This document shows, piece by piece, positions 12,513-25,600 of a DNA stretch of 64,000 nt. The stretch spans positions 8,538,552-8,602,551 of the forward strand of contig NC_072790.1 of NCBI RefSeq assembly GCF_028583425.1. Reading direction: 5' to 3'. The notes under the pieces were generated by a model that saw only the letters and a list, made by a program, of their open reading frames with translations, searched no databases and was not told where the DNA came from. Within the stretch, counting starts at the first letter, position 1, and every line of letters begins with the position of its first letter. The translations under genes were made by a program, and so were the position numbers. The DNA comes from Eublepharis macularius. Taxonomy: Eukaryota > Chordata > Lepidosauria > Squamata > Eublepharidae.

Positions 12513-12803
12513 CCTGGTCTGGCATAAGGCCATAGAGCCCCCTCCCCTCCAAAGCAGCCGTCTTCTCCAGGGGAACCGATCTCTGAAATTCCGAGAGATC
12601 TCCAGCCACCACCGGGAGGCAGAGGCTGCGCCGCGCAACGCGCTCAGCAGCGGTTTGTCCCTTGGCCGCCGCCTTCCGCCGGGCAGCGCTGCGGGGCTTC
12701 GCGTGCCAGGAGTGGGGCGGGGCCGGCGGCGGCATTGCCAGGGCGCCTCTTGCAGCCGGGAGGGAGCCAGGCGGGCAGCTGCGGGCCGGGCCGGGGCCGC
12801 GCC

Positions 12804-12850
12804 ATGGCCTCGGTGAAGGTGGCGCTCCGAGTCCGGCCGCTGGACCGCAG
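12804..12850 (+). CDS. KIF16B: KIF16B coding exon 1
   Basis: Encodes [15 protein letters not shown] plus two bases of the next Arg codon (residues 1-16). This is the first beta strand of the kinesin motor, with the VRVRP-type motif that starts all kinesin heads. The start context is GCCATGG, and no other ATG lies in the preceding 450 nt. The donor is CAG|GTGAGG. The exon sits inside a CpG island. Confidence 0.97.
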
Positions 12851-15800
12851 GTGAGGCGGAGGCGCCCGGCGCGGGACGCGCGTCTTCTGCGTTCAGACGT
12901 GCAGCCGCGTGTCCGCGGGGGGAGGGGGCGGGGAGGAGCGGCCGGGAGAGGCGGCCGGGAGGCCCCGCGGGGCTGGGCTGGGCTGGGCTGGGCTGGCGGG
13001 GCTGGGCGCTCGGCGGGGCGGCGCCGGTCCTCTCCTGCGGGTCCCGGGCCAGGAGCGCCCCAGAAGCCCGGGGAGCCCGGCCAGAGCCGCCCGGGGCGTG
13101 TCGGCTTCGGAGGCTCCGCGCTCCCTTCGCCAGAGAGCAGCACCCGCGTCCGAAGGAAGGAGCGCGCCCGGACCCCGGCCTCTTCTGCCGCAGCCCCCCG
13201 GGGCCGCCCTCGTGGGCGGCGGTCCGCGGCCGAGGGAGGCGTGCAGGGAGGGGCCCCGGGCCTCGGCCCGAAGCTGCTCCCTGCTGGGCCCCCTTGCGGG
13301 TCTGCGAGGGGCTGCTGCGAGGGACCCCCGCCCCGTGGCTCTCCGGCAGCCCAGCCCAGCCCAGCCGCGTGTCCCAGTCTGCTGTGGGGAAACTGGTCCG
13401 GGGGCTGTTGGCACCTCGAGCGCTTCGCGGGGAAGGGTTGGGTTGTTTGGAAAAGGGTGCATGTGAAGTATCTGCGGCCAACCCGGGAGCCTGGCGGCTG
13501 CGAAGGGCGCCTCGGGAGAGCTCCGGCTGCCGTGGGTCGCCAGTGCTGCCCGGCGAGCGCCGCGTTCCTTTTACTCTTCCCCAAGTTCTTGGCCCTCTCC
13601 GGCCGTTGGCCCCCCGGGGCGGCTGCAGAAGAGCCAGAGGTGGGCAGCGGCGCCGGGAGATGCTCACGCCTACCCTGACTCAGCAGGACAAAAGTTAACT
13701 TGTCTGCAGCCATAAAACCGACCGTTATCGGAGTTTGCAATTTCTCTAGGCTTGCAAAGAAGCATTTCCTTAGTTGCCCCGGGCGAGCCGGAGTTGCCTC
13801 CAGGCGACCATGCCAGAGGATTCTTTTGCTCCGCCTCTTCTGTGAGCTCTTTGCTTCTCCTTTTCCAGCAAGGGCAGGGATTAGTTCAGCAGGCAGCCCT
13901 CCCTGGCAGCGTCCTGTGGGGGAGACAGGTCCTCTCTGGAGGCTGTTTTTCTTTTCCCACCTGCTGAGACAAATGGCTAAGCCGTGGCCCTGCCCTGAAC
14001 CAATTCCTTGCACTCCAGTGATGGCATTTGGGGTTCTCAGCCCTGGTGAGGTGAAAGGGGTCAAATCCATATGCTCTGACTTAAGCAGGGGCCAGATGCC
14101 TTCTCTTTCTGCCACAGAACAAGGAATGCCAAAGGACACTGTCAGTTTGAGAGCGCTTTACCTTGCTGGCTGTTAAAAACCTTTTTACTCATTATATATG
14201 GGTACAGCAACCCTGAGGATTCCTGGCTTTACAAGTTAATGAGTGTTTTGTGAAGTTTTCCAGCTGAAGGCACGTTTTGTCTCTATGAAGGACAGCACTT
14301 GCATTATTTACACACTGAAGAAGTGCTGTACAGAAAAGGAACACATCAGTATACCTCTGTCTGTATTCAAGGCTTTCTGTAATTTGAGTCTGTGTGTAGT
14401 TTTTGGCTTGAAATAGAGAACAAAGACAGATGGTTGTGCAAAGTAAACAGAAAGTTTGTAATACAAGTGAATTGTCCTGATTCATAGAATCACAGAGGGG
14501 CCTTACAGGCCATTTCGCCCTGCCCAGTGCAGGAGCAGCCTAAAGATTCCCAATAAGGATTCCTCCAGCCGCTCCTTGAAGCCTGCCAATGAGGGGGAAC
14601 CCACCACAAACCCAGGCAGCCAATTCCACTGCTGGATTACTCTTAACGTGAAGATGCTTTTCCTAATGTCCAGCCGATACCTTCTCTCTTGTAGTTTAAA
14701 CCCATTATTTTGAGTTCTATCTTCTGTTACCAACAGGAACAGCTCCCTTCCCTCCTCTTAAGTGACAGACTTTTAAATGCTTGAAGAGAGCAATCTCGTC
14801 TCCCCTCAGCCTCCAAGCTGAACATGCCCAGGTCCCTCCGTCTTTCCTCTTGGGACTTGGCCTCCAGGCCCCGGATCATCCTGGCTGCTCTCCTCTGCAC
14901 CCGTTCCAATCTGTCTGCATCCTTTTTGAAGTCCGGCCTCCAGAACGGCACACTGTACTCTAGGCGGGGCCTGGCCAACACAGTATATAGTGGGATGGAG
15001 ACATCCAGTATGCCTGCTTTGCATTTTTGTGACCCAAGTGAAGAACCTGGCAGTTAGGCACGTTAAGTTGCATCTTATCCAAATCTGTCCACTTTCGCAA
15101 TGACTTCAGATCTTGTTGAGTTCTGTCTCTATCTTTGCTACTCTTCCCAGTTTGCAAATGTAATGAGTAATCCTTTCACGCCTTCATCCAGATCAAGATG
15201 TTGAAAAGCGCTGGGGCCCAGAACCAAGCCCTGTGGCGCTCCACTGGACACCTCCCTCCAATCAGACGCGATGCCTTTGACCAACTACTCTTTGGTTGAG
15301 GTTATCCAGCCAGTTTCCTGTCCATCTGACCATGCCAGGGTCCAGTCCACAGTCCTCCAGTTTACTCATCAGAACACCATGAGGAACCTTGTTGAAAGCT
15401 TTACTGAAATCCACATAAACTTCATCAACAGCTTTCCCACACTCCAGTAAGCCTCTCACTTGGTCATAGAGGGAGATGAGGTTGGCCTGGCAGGACCTGT
15501 TGGGGACAAATCCATGCTGACTTCCCCGTATCACCATGTTGCCTGCCAGATGCTTGCAGACTGACGCTTTTCATATCTGCTCCAGTATCTTCCCTGGGAC
15601 GGAGGTCAGGCTGCCTGGCCTGCAGTTCCCAGGATCCTCCTTTCTCCCTTTCTTGAAGACTGGGATGACATTTCCCCTCCAGCACATCACCCGTCCTCCA
15701 AGAGGCCTGGAGGATGACTGACAAAGGGCCTGCAAGCTCTTTTGAAAGTTCTTTAAGCACCGTCGGGTGCACCTCGTCTGGCCCAGGGGATCTGTACAGC

Positions 15801-17429
15801 AAGACGCTTCTCCCCAACTTCTCTGCCCATGCCAACCAGCATCCCCGTAGCCGTGCTTTGCCTACTACCATCTTGGGGTGGGCCTGTTCTCTCCTTCAAG
15901 AGAAAACTGAGGCAAAGTAAGCGTTGAGCCTTTCTGCCTTCTCTCGGTCCTCTGTCAGAGTTTCTCTCTCAGACTTGTTCAAGCAGCAATATAGCAGGGT
16001 GTGTGTATGTTCATTTCTTCCCCCTTGAAGGCAGTAAAGTGATAGTTTGTGTGGGTTTGTAAAGGACTCTTGGATCTCCATTTGGATTTAATATTGCTTC
16101 TCCCATTAAGTATATCAGGGCCTGCAGCCTTTCGGAGCCACATTGGGAATTCTGACACAGTGTGGAAGGCACCGGAACAAAATGACTGTCCCAAAATGGC
16201 CGCTGCAGCTTCCCTTCAGTCGCAGAGTGAAGATCTTTGTGCTGTGGAAGCAGCTTCTGCCAAACTGATGTTTTTAAACATCTGCATGATGCATCAGATC
16301 TCCAGTGGCCAATCTGAAGCTGTTCTTTGCAAGAGCCCCACCTGGCCCCACCCTCTTTCTAAAAACTTCTGGTGGGCACCAGAAAAGGTGTTGGCAGGCA
16401 TGGTTGTGCCCACGGGCACCACGCTGGGGACTTCTGCAATATGTTGTTGTGGGGATCACCAGTGTTGAGTAGTTGGGGACAGCATCGACAAAGGATGTCT
16501 AGAGACCCTGATGAAAAACTAGATGATTTACAGTATCATCCTATTCAGAATTACCCCCTTCTAAGGCTGACACTGTTGTTTATGTGTTGTTGTATTGGAA
16601 CTCCTTCACACACCACATTTTTGGGTGTGGGTGCATGAGTGTTTTCATTTTTTTACATATCTGTAAAGCTGTCATGCAGACAGATATGAAATGAATTATT
16701 TTGGCCCTGGAATTCTTGTGGCTCATGTGCCAGGCAGCAGGGATTGCTCTAGCACCCTATAAAGCTAACAGACCAGAGCAAACTTCTGTATTTTGCTGGG
16801 TAATGTGCGAAGCCCTTCTTGGAAGCTAAGCAGGGTCAGACATCGTTAGTACTTGGATGGGAGACCGCCAGTGAAGTCCAGATTCGCTAGACATACTTGG
16901 ATGGGAGACCGCCAGTGAAGTCCAGATTCGCTAGACACACAGCAGCAACTTACGGCCAACTCCATGGGGTTGTTAAGACAACAGACGTCCAGAGGGGGTT
17001 TGCTGTTGCCTGCCTCTGCCTAGTGGCCCTAGACTTCCTCGGTGGCCACCCCGGTGCTGACCAGCCCCGACCCCACTTAGCTTCCGAGATCTGGCGCAAC
17101 GGGGCTAGCCCGAGCCGTCCAGGACAGGGCAGGCGTGTCATGGAGGGATCATGATGGATGAAGCATGATGTTCTATTTGGGCCGTCAGTATGGAAAGTGT
17201 ATTTGCTGCTTGGTGCAGAATGAAGAGTTGTCACATTTTTTTTACAGTATCTTGAAAATTTTGTTTACAAATTTTTGAAAACATATATTGCCACATTTAT
17301 GGCCCTGGGTTCCTTTACCGTGGCCTGATGGACCAAAAAACCAGATTGACCACTGTCATTCAAGGGGAGCACAGAAAAGAGACGGTTATGCCCAGGAAAA
17401 GCTCGTTAAACTATTTTTAAATATATATT

Positions 17430-17484
<55 letters not shown>

Positions 17485-19632
17485 TGATATGATATGATAT
17501 GATATGATATGATATGATATGATATGATATGATATGATATGATATGATATGATATGATATGATATTTCCAAACATACAAACGTAAATAATACACTATAAT
17601 CCTGTAAACCTAAAATAAAAACTACATACATCCATTTAAGTGGAACTTACTTAAACCTACTTTTGATATTTCACTTCAGTTTAAATATCTTATTCTATCT
17701 TTACAAGCTGCCTTCATATCTAATAACATTTTTATCAACTTATAAAATTTTTATTATGAACATGTATTACCTCTTTCTGTCTATCATTCTCTTTATTAAT
17801 TTAATTTTGTTCTTAGTTTTCAGCTATATAATTAAAAAAAGTTTTCAGTTTATCTTGAATTTCCAAAGTTGGTCCATTATGTTTAACAGAGGATAATTTT
17901 GCCGTTGTCACGTACTCATTTAATTTATTCTTCCGTTACTTTGGGCACTGTCACCCTATTCTTAAATAGTTCATTGTGTATTTTTGCAATTTTACTTTGT
18001 AAAATATGTAATAGCTTATTTTTCGGATCCTTTGGAAACTTGAATTATCAAGCTCTTTTTAAATCTAAAGGCAACCTGAGTTGCGTTCCTTTGCACTGAG
18101 TACGAAGGTGCTCTGGGACTGATCTTGTGACCTTTGAAATCAGGTGTTTCTTCGTAAACATTAAACTCGCGCAAGCCCCGGCCTCTGCTGCTTTTTTCTC
18201 AAAAGGGGCTCTTACACAGTCCACTGAATTTTTATGGAGGAATAAATAGTTTCTGGGGTGCCACAAAACGGATAAGGCAGCTCATTGTGTGATTAATTTT
18301 GGTTTGTGGGAGAAGCAAGTGCCTGCCCTTCATGAATTCTTACCATTTTCTTGAGATTCCAGCAACCTTGGCCGTTGCAGTTATTTGGTTTTCTGTTGCA
18401 GTGGGTTTAAGATACAAGGCCAAAATGTAGTTCGTAGAATCATAGGGTTGGAAGGGACCTCTAGGGTCATCTAGTCTAATCCTGTCATTCACAACTACCT
18501 CCCCCCCCACACACACACCCAGTGACCCCTGCGCCATACCCAGTCGCTATAGTCTTTCTTAAGGTAATAAAAAAGTTATTGCCAGTTTGGTAATATTAAA
18601 ATAATTTCTGGAAGAGAAGTAATTCTCTTTTGAAGTAGAGTGCAGTTATAATATTTGTAATGCTTCTTTGAAATGGAAAAAAAGATCCCTCGTTCTGGAT
18701 TTCCTGTTTCCGTCTGGTTCTCAGATGAGTTCTGGATTGGAAGTTGTTTCCAGAGACTTTTCTTACCTTTTAGCATTGTGTTTGTCAGTTGTGAGGGCAT
18801 TAGCATAACCATCGTTGATGCTGGGAACGGCAGCCCCTGCGAAAACCAGACTGCAGAGCTGGTTTTGTTGCCTAGGATCTAGGAGACTCGGGTTCAAATC
18901 CCCACTTTGCCATGGAAGCTGGCTGGGTGACCTTGGGCCAGCCTAACCTACCTCACAGGGTTGTTGTGGAGGTTAAATGGACAGCGTGTGTGGCCCTGGG
19001 GTCCTTGGAAGGAGGGCAGGATAAGACGTTAGTTACTGAGTCAGGCCGCGGGTGCCTGGCAGCGGCTCTTCAGGGTCTTGGGTACAAGGCTTTTGTATCA
19101 CCTCCCGCTTTAGCCCTTTAACTGGAAATCCCAAGGACTGAAGCGGATCCTTTTGGCAAGCCAGGCAGGTGCTCGGCCACTGAGCCAAGGCTCCTCCCTG
19201 CTGGCAGCCGCCCCTTTTTGCTATAGCTGGAGTTGGATTACCTCCCTTTGACTTACTCCATCCTGGTGCAACTTAAATATTTCCTCTCTGGCAGTGTGCA
19301 CATTCCCCGTCTTTCTCCACTGTTTTACTTCATATTCAGGAGAGGGTGCCCCCAAGATGATCCGGCTTGGATCACGGTGCCAGGTTTGTTGATTTTAGTG
19401 CATTGGCATAAGATGGTACAAAGCCAGCCTCGGTCATTAATGAGCTATTGTAAAACGCCCTGCCTTCTCGAGTTTCAAATAAGGACTGGCTAGACTGGCT
19501 GTACAAGTACAATATATCAAGTTCAATTTTTGCCACGCCTCCCTTCCCAAAAGGATGCGGAACAGAATTACAAACATAGGCCAGGATAAGCTGCTTATTC
19601 AAAGCTGAAGCTTTGGCAAACGTGCCCAGTTG

Positions 19633-19677
<45 letters not shown>

Positions 19678-22600
19678 GGGAGGGTTTTCTTGTCCAGAGC
19701 TGACAGCGATTTTATACTTCTCCATCGTTGGGGAGGCATTTGCCTTGTTACAGTTATTCTTCAGTTGGGGCATATGGGCCAAAATCTCTGCCCCCCCCCT
19801 CCAAATTTCTAATCCATCCGGCCACTTTCTGCAGGGATCCTTCCTTTTAGCACTTTAATAGTTCACGGGTCCCCAGGGCAGTGATCGAGGGGGCCAGATG
19901 AATTTCTCTAGGAAGGGAATTGCGTCATTTTGATGCCCATGACCAAGGCGGCCTTTTCTCGGGTTGCCCCCCATCTCGCCTCAGGTGAAGAGGGGAAGCC
20001 GAGCAGGAAGGGGCCAAGATGCAAGGGGAGCTCGAGGCGGAGGAAGCCAGGGCGAAGGGAAGGAAATTGGCCGAAGCCTGCCAGGAAGAGACGTCAGGGC
20101 TGGCAGTCGCTCATCCACTCCCCTGTAGCTGACTACGCATTTCTGCCTGCACTTCCAGTGTCTGGTGAACATCTTGTTGTGTCACAACCCTTGTGTATAA
20201 GCAGTTCACATGAACGAAGCTGCCGCTTTTTTACATTTTGCAAATGGAATGTTGTAGAGTGGATAATATTGCAAAAAATTTAAAGGGCTTTAAATGTACT
20301 CTTCAAAGCACTGCAGTTTCCACATTCTGTCTTGTCTCTGCTATCGTATTTAAGCCGATGGAGAATGAGGTGGGAGGCACATTTCTTCTCATGAGCCTCT
20401 TACGACACGGGCGAGTGGTTTGTGTGTTGACTGGCACCCGGGAGATTCAGGCTCAAATATCTCCTCTGCCCTGAAGCTCTCTTGAGTGGCCTGTCAGTGT
20501 CTCTCAGCCTAACCTACCTCACAGGGTTGTTGTTGAGGGGCAAAAATAAAGCAGAGAAAACTATTTAGGCCACCCAGAGTTCCTTGGAAGAAAAGTAGGA
20601 TAAATGTGTTTAGAGTAAGATGAACCCAGAGGAAAAGTTACTGCCGTGCTGGCGTAGGTGTCCCTTACTCTGCTATCTCAAGGGCTGTTGTGGCTTCACT
20701 TTGTCTGGAGTTGTGGCTGTCAGCACAGCACAGAGTGTGTTCCCGGTTCTAGTGAAATGCCTGCAGGCAGCCCTGTAAGTGCCGTGAATAGCAAGTATGC
20801 AGAACCAAGGTAATGCGATAATTAATTTGATGTAAAATAAATGTTAACTGTGGAACGTGAACCTGGGAACCTTGTTATATTCATACCACAGTAAGACAGA
20901 AGCACCAGAGAATTGAAATGCAGTGCGGGAGCAGTTAGAATGCCAGGCTAGGACTGCGGGAGAGACCCAGGTTCGAATCTCCACTCAAAGCATGAACCTC
21001 ACTGGGTGACCTTGAGTCTGTCACTCGCGCTCAGCCAGCCTAACCTCCCTCTAAGGTGGCCTTCGTCCACAGAGGGCCTGGAGTTCGTGAATTAGAACGG
21101 ATGTGCAGACCACAGAGATCAATTCCCCTTTAGGAAATGGCTGCTTTGGAGGGGGGACTCGGACATTATACCCAGTTGGTCCCTCCACTCTACAAACTCC
21201 ACTCTCCCCAGGCGTCACACCCCAGACCTCCAGGAATTTCCCCAGGTAGAGTTGGCAACCTTATCTACCTCACAGCTACGTTGTGAGGCTTATATGGAGG
21301 ATTGGAAAACATGTCTGCTGACCTAAATTCCTCGAGGGAGGCAGAGCGGGATAAAAATGTAACCAATAGATTCAAAATGAACACAGGCAAGTTGAATGGA
21401 AAATTAGGCCGCAATGAAAAACGGAACGAAAGTTTATTGTGGTTGAAGAAACAGGTATTGGCTGCCTACAGGCATCAGTTGCCCTCTCATGTTCTTAACT
21501 TTTGCTGTCACAAGTGTTCTTACCGTTTGTTATTTTTTACAGGGAAAAGGATCTGGGTGCTAAATTTATTATTTCCATGGAGAAAAATAAAACAGCAATT
21601 ACAAACATGAAGGTGAGAAGGTTTTCAGCAGCCTCGGGGAATAATTTTCTTCTTTTTGTCTCCTCTCGTTTCCTGGCAAGCTGGAGTAGGGTTGTCAGAA
21701 TTTGGGGCGATGGGCATCAGGCAGGGTTGCTGTCACATACTGGAGAAGTGGTTGGGCTGCAGATCAGCACCCTGCTGGTTCCAATCCCACTCCTGCCCTG
21801 AGCTCAGCAGGTGGCCTCGGGGGAGCCCCTCCTCTCAGCCCAGCGCCCAGCGGGGGAGAGGGGAGAATAACGACACTGGCCTTGTCCACTGCCCTGAGTG
21901 GCGCACTGCTCTGTCCAGAAGGGTGCTGTAGGAGCGCAGTTACTACTGTTTATTAAGGATCTGTGAGAAGGTGGCCTGTGGCCCCATGCAGCCTGCCAAA
22001 TATTTCCCCCATGTCGGAGTGACTTGCCGGGGCTGAGACATGGCCAGCATCCCTTCTGTGGGTTTGGGGGCGGGGGAGCCTTAAATAGGCTGATACAGGC
22101 AGTGGGCTGTGCTTTATTACTTGTGTCTCAGAAGTCTAATCTGTATATGATACGTTGGGACAGACCTTAATGCAGCGACACACCTGTTTTCATCACAGTA
22201 CGGGGGCCCTGCATCAGGTTTTGTTCAAATATTAAAACAGGGCTTTGAACGTATGCTGAAAAGATTGTTTTATGGATGAGGCTGGATATCGTGCTGTCCT
22301 GTGGACGGTTATTCCTATACAATATTTGCAATACCAAGCTTGCTTTTTTTCTCCTGTTACACACATTTTTAAATAAGCCCCAAAGAGGTTTAAAATGAAT
22401 TAAAACTTCTTTCCTAACGCACTTTTAGATGCTCTTTTTCTCCTGCAGCAAAGGGCTCGACCGTTCAGTAATGTTCCTACACGCTCGTTGGAGCGGATTC
22501 TACCCTCGCCCTCCCACTCCACCGAGCAAAGGTGGGAGGGAGCCTTCCTCCAGCCTCGGGGGCCTTCCTCCAGCCTCGGGGGCCTTCCTCCAGCCTCGGG

Positions 22601-25600
22601 GGCCTTCCTCCAGCCTCAGGGGCCTTCCTCCAGCCTCAGGGGCCTTCCTCCAGCCTCGGGGGCCTTCCTCCAGCCTCGGGGGCCTTCCTCCAGCCTCGGG
22701 GGCCTTCCTCCAGCTTCGGGGGCCTCCCTCCAGCCTCGGGGGCCTCCCTCCAGCCTCGGGGGCCTTCCTCCAGCCTCGGGGGCCTTCCTCCAGCCTCGGG
22801 GGCCTTCCTCCAGCCTCGGGGGCCTTCCTCCAGCCTCGGGGGCCTCCCTCCAGCCTCGGGGGCCTTCCTCCAGCCTCAGGGGCCTTCCTCCAGCCTCGGG
22901 GGCCTTCCTCCAGCCTCGGGGGCCTTCCTCCAGCCTCGGGGGCCTTCCTCCAGCCTCGGGGGCCTTCCTCCAGCCTCGGGGGCCTTCCTCCAGCCTCAGG
23001 GGCCTTCCTCCAGCCTCGGGGGCCTTCCTCCAGCCTCAGGGGCCTTCCTCCAGCGGAAGTGGCTCTTTCATAGGAGGGCGAGCCTTTGTAGCTGGAGGAA
23101 GGCTCCCGGAGGAGAGGTTGGATCCGCTCTGCCACCACCCCTGTTAGACCCTGCTTAAAACGAGTTAGTGGGGAAATGTGGCCGTGTAAAGGACTCAGAT
23201 ACAGCGAGTAACTCTTCTTTACATAGTAGCTATTTTTTTCTAGGCAGCAGTTACGATAAGATGTTAATCAGTATTTTTTCCCCCCAAACTGTATGCCATT
23301 GAGAGACCTTTGTTTAAAAAGTTAAATCCTGCCCCCTTCCCCCCCCCCCCCGGTGAGGACCTAAAGCAGCACCACCTCTCCCTTGTCCATTTCATCTTTA
23401 CAGCAGCAGTCCTGGGAGGCAGGTTAGCCTGAGAGTGACAGACCCCGGGTCACTCAGGTCGTTTCGGTGGCAGAGCGCAGACTCATACCCAGTTGTCCCA
23501 AGTCTTGGCGTCTCTTCACACGCGATGCCTCAGTGCATGTTCGTCTAGTGTAGGGAGACACAATGTTAGCCAGGAAACATAGTTTAAAAAGACAGAGCTG
23601 GTGGAGATCGCTCCTCAGAGGGTTTGCTAATTTCATCTTCGCCTCTGAGAAGGCTCTGTCAGTTTCACCTCTCCAGTCTAAAACTGTGTGGGGTGGCAAC
23701 CAGAGGGCAGCAAGGAATGGAAATGGGCTGGAGCTGCCTTCCAGAGCCGGGCTTTGACCTGGAGAGGTTATACTGGGCTGAAGTTTCCCTTCTGGCATTT
23801 CACAGCCCCTTCACACAGCTCCAGTGTATAGCAAAGCCTTTGCTCTGCTGCTGGCTCTGTCTTTTTAAACTACCCTTCCCGGCTAACATTGCACCTCCCG
23901 ACACGCGTTCTTCACATGTCAGATGTCTCGTGTAGAGAGATTCAGTGTCGGGGCGACTGTCGACTAGTCTGATCTCATCGGAGCTTGGGAGGTAAGCAGG
24001 GTCGACCACACTTGAATGGGAGGCCTGGCTTGCTGTGCAGCGGAAGGCAATGGCAGACCACGTCTGCCGTGAGAACCTGGGGCTGCCATGGGTTGTGGCT
24101 TGAAGGCGCACAGTTAATGCCCTGACCTGGGTGGCCCAGGCTAGCTCAGTCTTGTCAGATTTCAGAAGCTAAACCGGGTTGCCGTGGTTAGTACTTGGAT
24201 GGGAGGACACCAAGGAAGATGGCCCTTGCTGTGCGGAGGAAGGCCGTGGCAACCCACCTCTGCTCTTCTCTTGCCTCGAGACCCCCCCCCTCTCCCCCAG
24301 TCCTGGAGCTGGCAAGAATCAGTTGCAATGGCACACAATTATTAATTAGACTAATAGTGGCCCTTTTCTGGACAAGCTGGCCTGCTTTCATATTGGGTTA
24401 TTGCAATACATTCAGTGTAGTGCTGTTTTGCAGAAATTCAGTTCAGTTGAAATGTTATGTTTTGGATTGGTTGGTGCCTTTATATCTAGTGAAAGTGAGC
24501 GAACCAGCTAGCCAGTTGTAGGTACTTTTACATCGTATCTGTGAATGCGCCAGCCTCAGTTTTGTAAACAGAGATCATAGCCCGTTCTCACTTGTGTAGG
24601 AAGGGGAGCTCTTTTCAGCAAAATGTAACACACGTACAGTGACCTGCCAGTTAAACTGGGGGAGATCTTAGACACAGGAAGTTTTATACCACCCTGATGT
24701 CAAACAGAGAAGAGAGGAAAAGCTTTTTGGTAATACGGCCTTATAGAATTTTGATTTCACTTTACCAAACTCATTCATCTTTAGATACCGGAAGGAGGAA
24801 CTGGAGATATGGGAAGAGAACGGACTAAAACGTTTACCTATGATTTCTCGTACTTCTCGGCAGATGCTAAAAGTCCAAACTATGCATGCCAGGAAATGGT
24901 AAGCAGCTGGGTACCTGAGAGCCTTTTGCAGAATGAAGGGAGAGTGGCCGAGTCTGGTGACCTGAGTGGGAATGTCATTGATAACTGGGAGAACTTTAAA
25001 TGCTTCCTCTGCTTCAACTCTTCCATGCAATAATATGTTATGAAAGCTTTATTAATGAATGTCAGTCACACGTTGGCAGCACAGCGCTGAGAACCGTTTC
25101 CTGCGTGTAAGCAGAATTCTGAGTAGACAGGATTACTCTCTTAGGGGGCAACATTCAAGTAGCCTTTGTTTAGTTTAAAACCTTCCAGATCGACAACTGA
25201 TAGCAGATACAACCAGTCTATTAAACTGATATTTATATGCCCACATTATTTTTGAGTTACCCTTTTATCCTCTGTTCCTGTTCAATAGCCAGGGTTTGAC
25301 AAACCACATCAATTAATCCAAAATATTTGAAATCTTTAACAAGTTTCTCGGGTGTTCAGAAAGCTACCTAGAAACAATATTGATTGTTTTCTTGCAATGT
25401 CTTAGATTCCCCCCCACCCCCCCCTTTCTTCCTTGGGCTATTTGTTGGGGATATAATCTGTATTTATGGGCCTGGTTTTGCAGTCCTGTGCATGCTTGCT
25501 TGAGATTAAGCCCCACTGCATAAAATGGGACTAACTTCCATATAAACTTGCATACAACCAGGTTATGAGTATCCACAGAGGCCTTACCGGAAGGCTTAAA

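Larger units (their letters stand above)
12150..13690 (+). promoter_or_regulatory. KIF16B: CpG island and putative KIF16B promoter
   Basis: Sharp rise in GC and CpG content around exon 1 compared with the AT-rich surroundings. It contains GC-box-like GGGCGG and CCGCCC strings, no obvious TATA box near the ATG, and G-run tracts at 12492-12512 and 12969-13006. This is typical of a vertebrate housekeeping CpG-island promoter. The transcription start cannot be placed from sequence alone. Because no ATG occurs between about 12355 and 12804, a start anywhere in that span leaves 12804 as the first start codon. Overlapping long ORFs on both strands here reflect GC richness. Confidence 0.8.

Noticed and set aside
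12283..14139. 618- and 423-codon minus-strand ORFs opposite exon 1
   Set aside because: CpG-island composition lowers stop frequency. There is no domain, and the Pro/Arg/Ala-rich sequence is typical of GC shadow frames.
22429..23158. Four overlapping ORFs of about 210 codons on both strands
   Set aside because: Artefact of the 20-bp repeat, which has no stop in any frame.
24119..24290. Functional 5S rRNA gene
   Set aside because: Only the promoter-like head of 5S is present, followed by a SINE body. The copies are dispersed and diverged.
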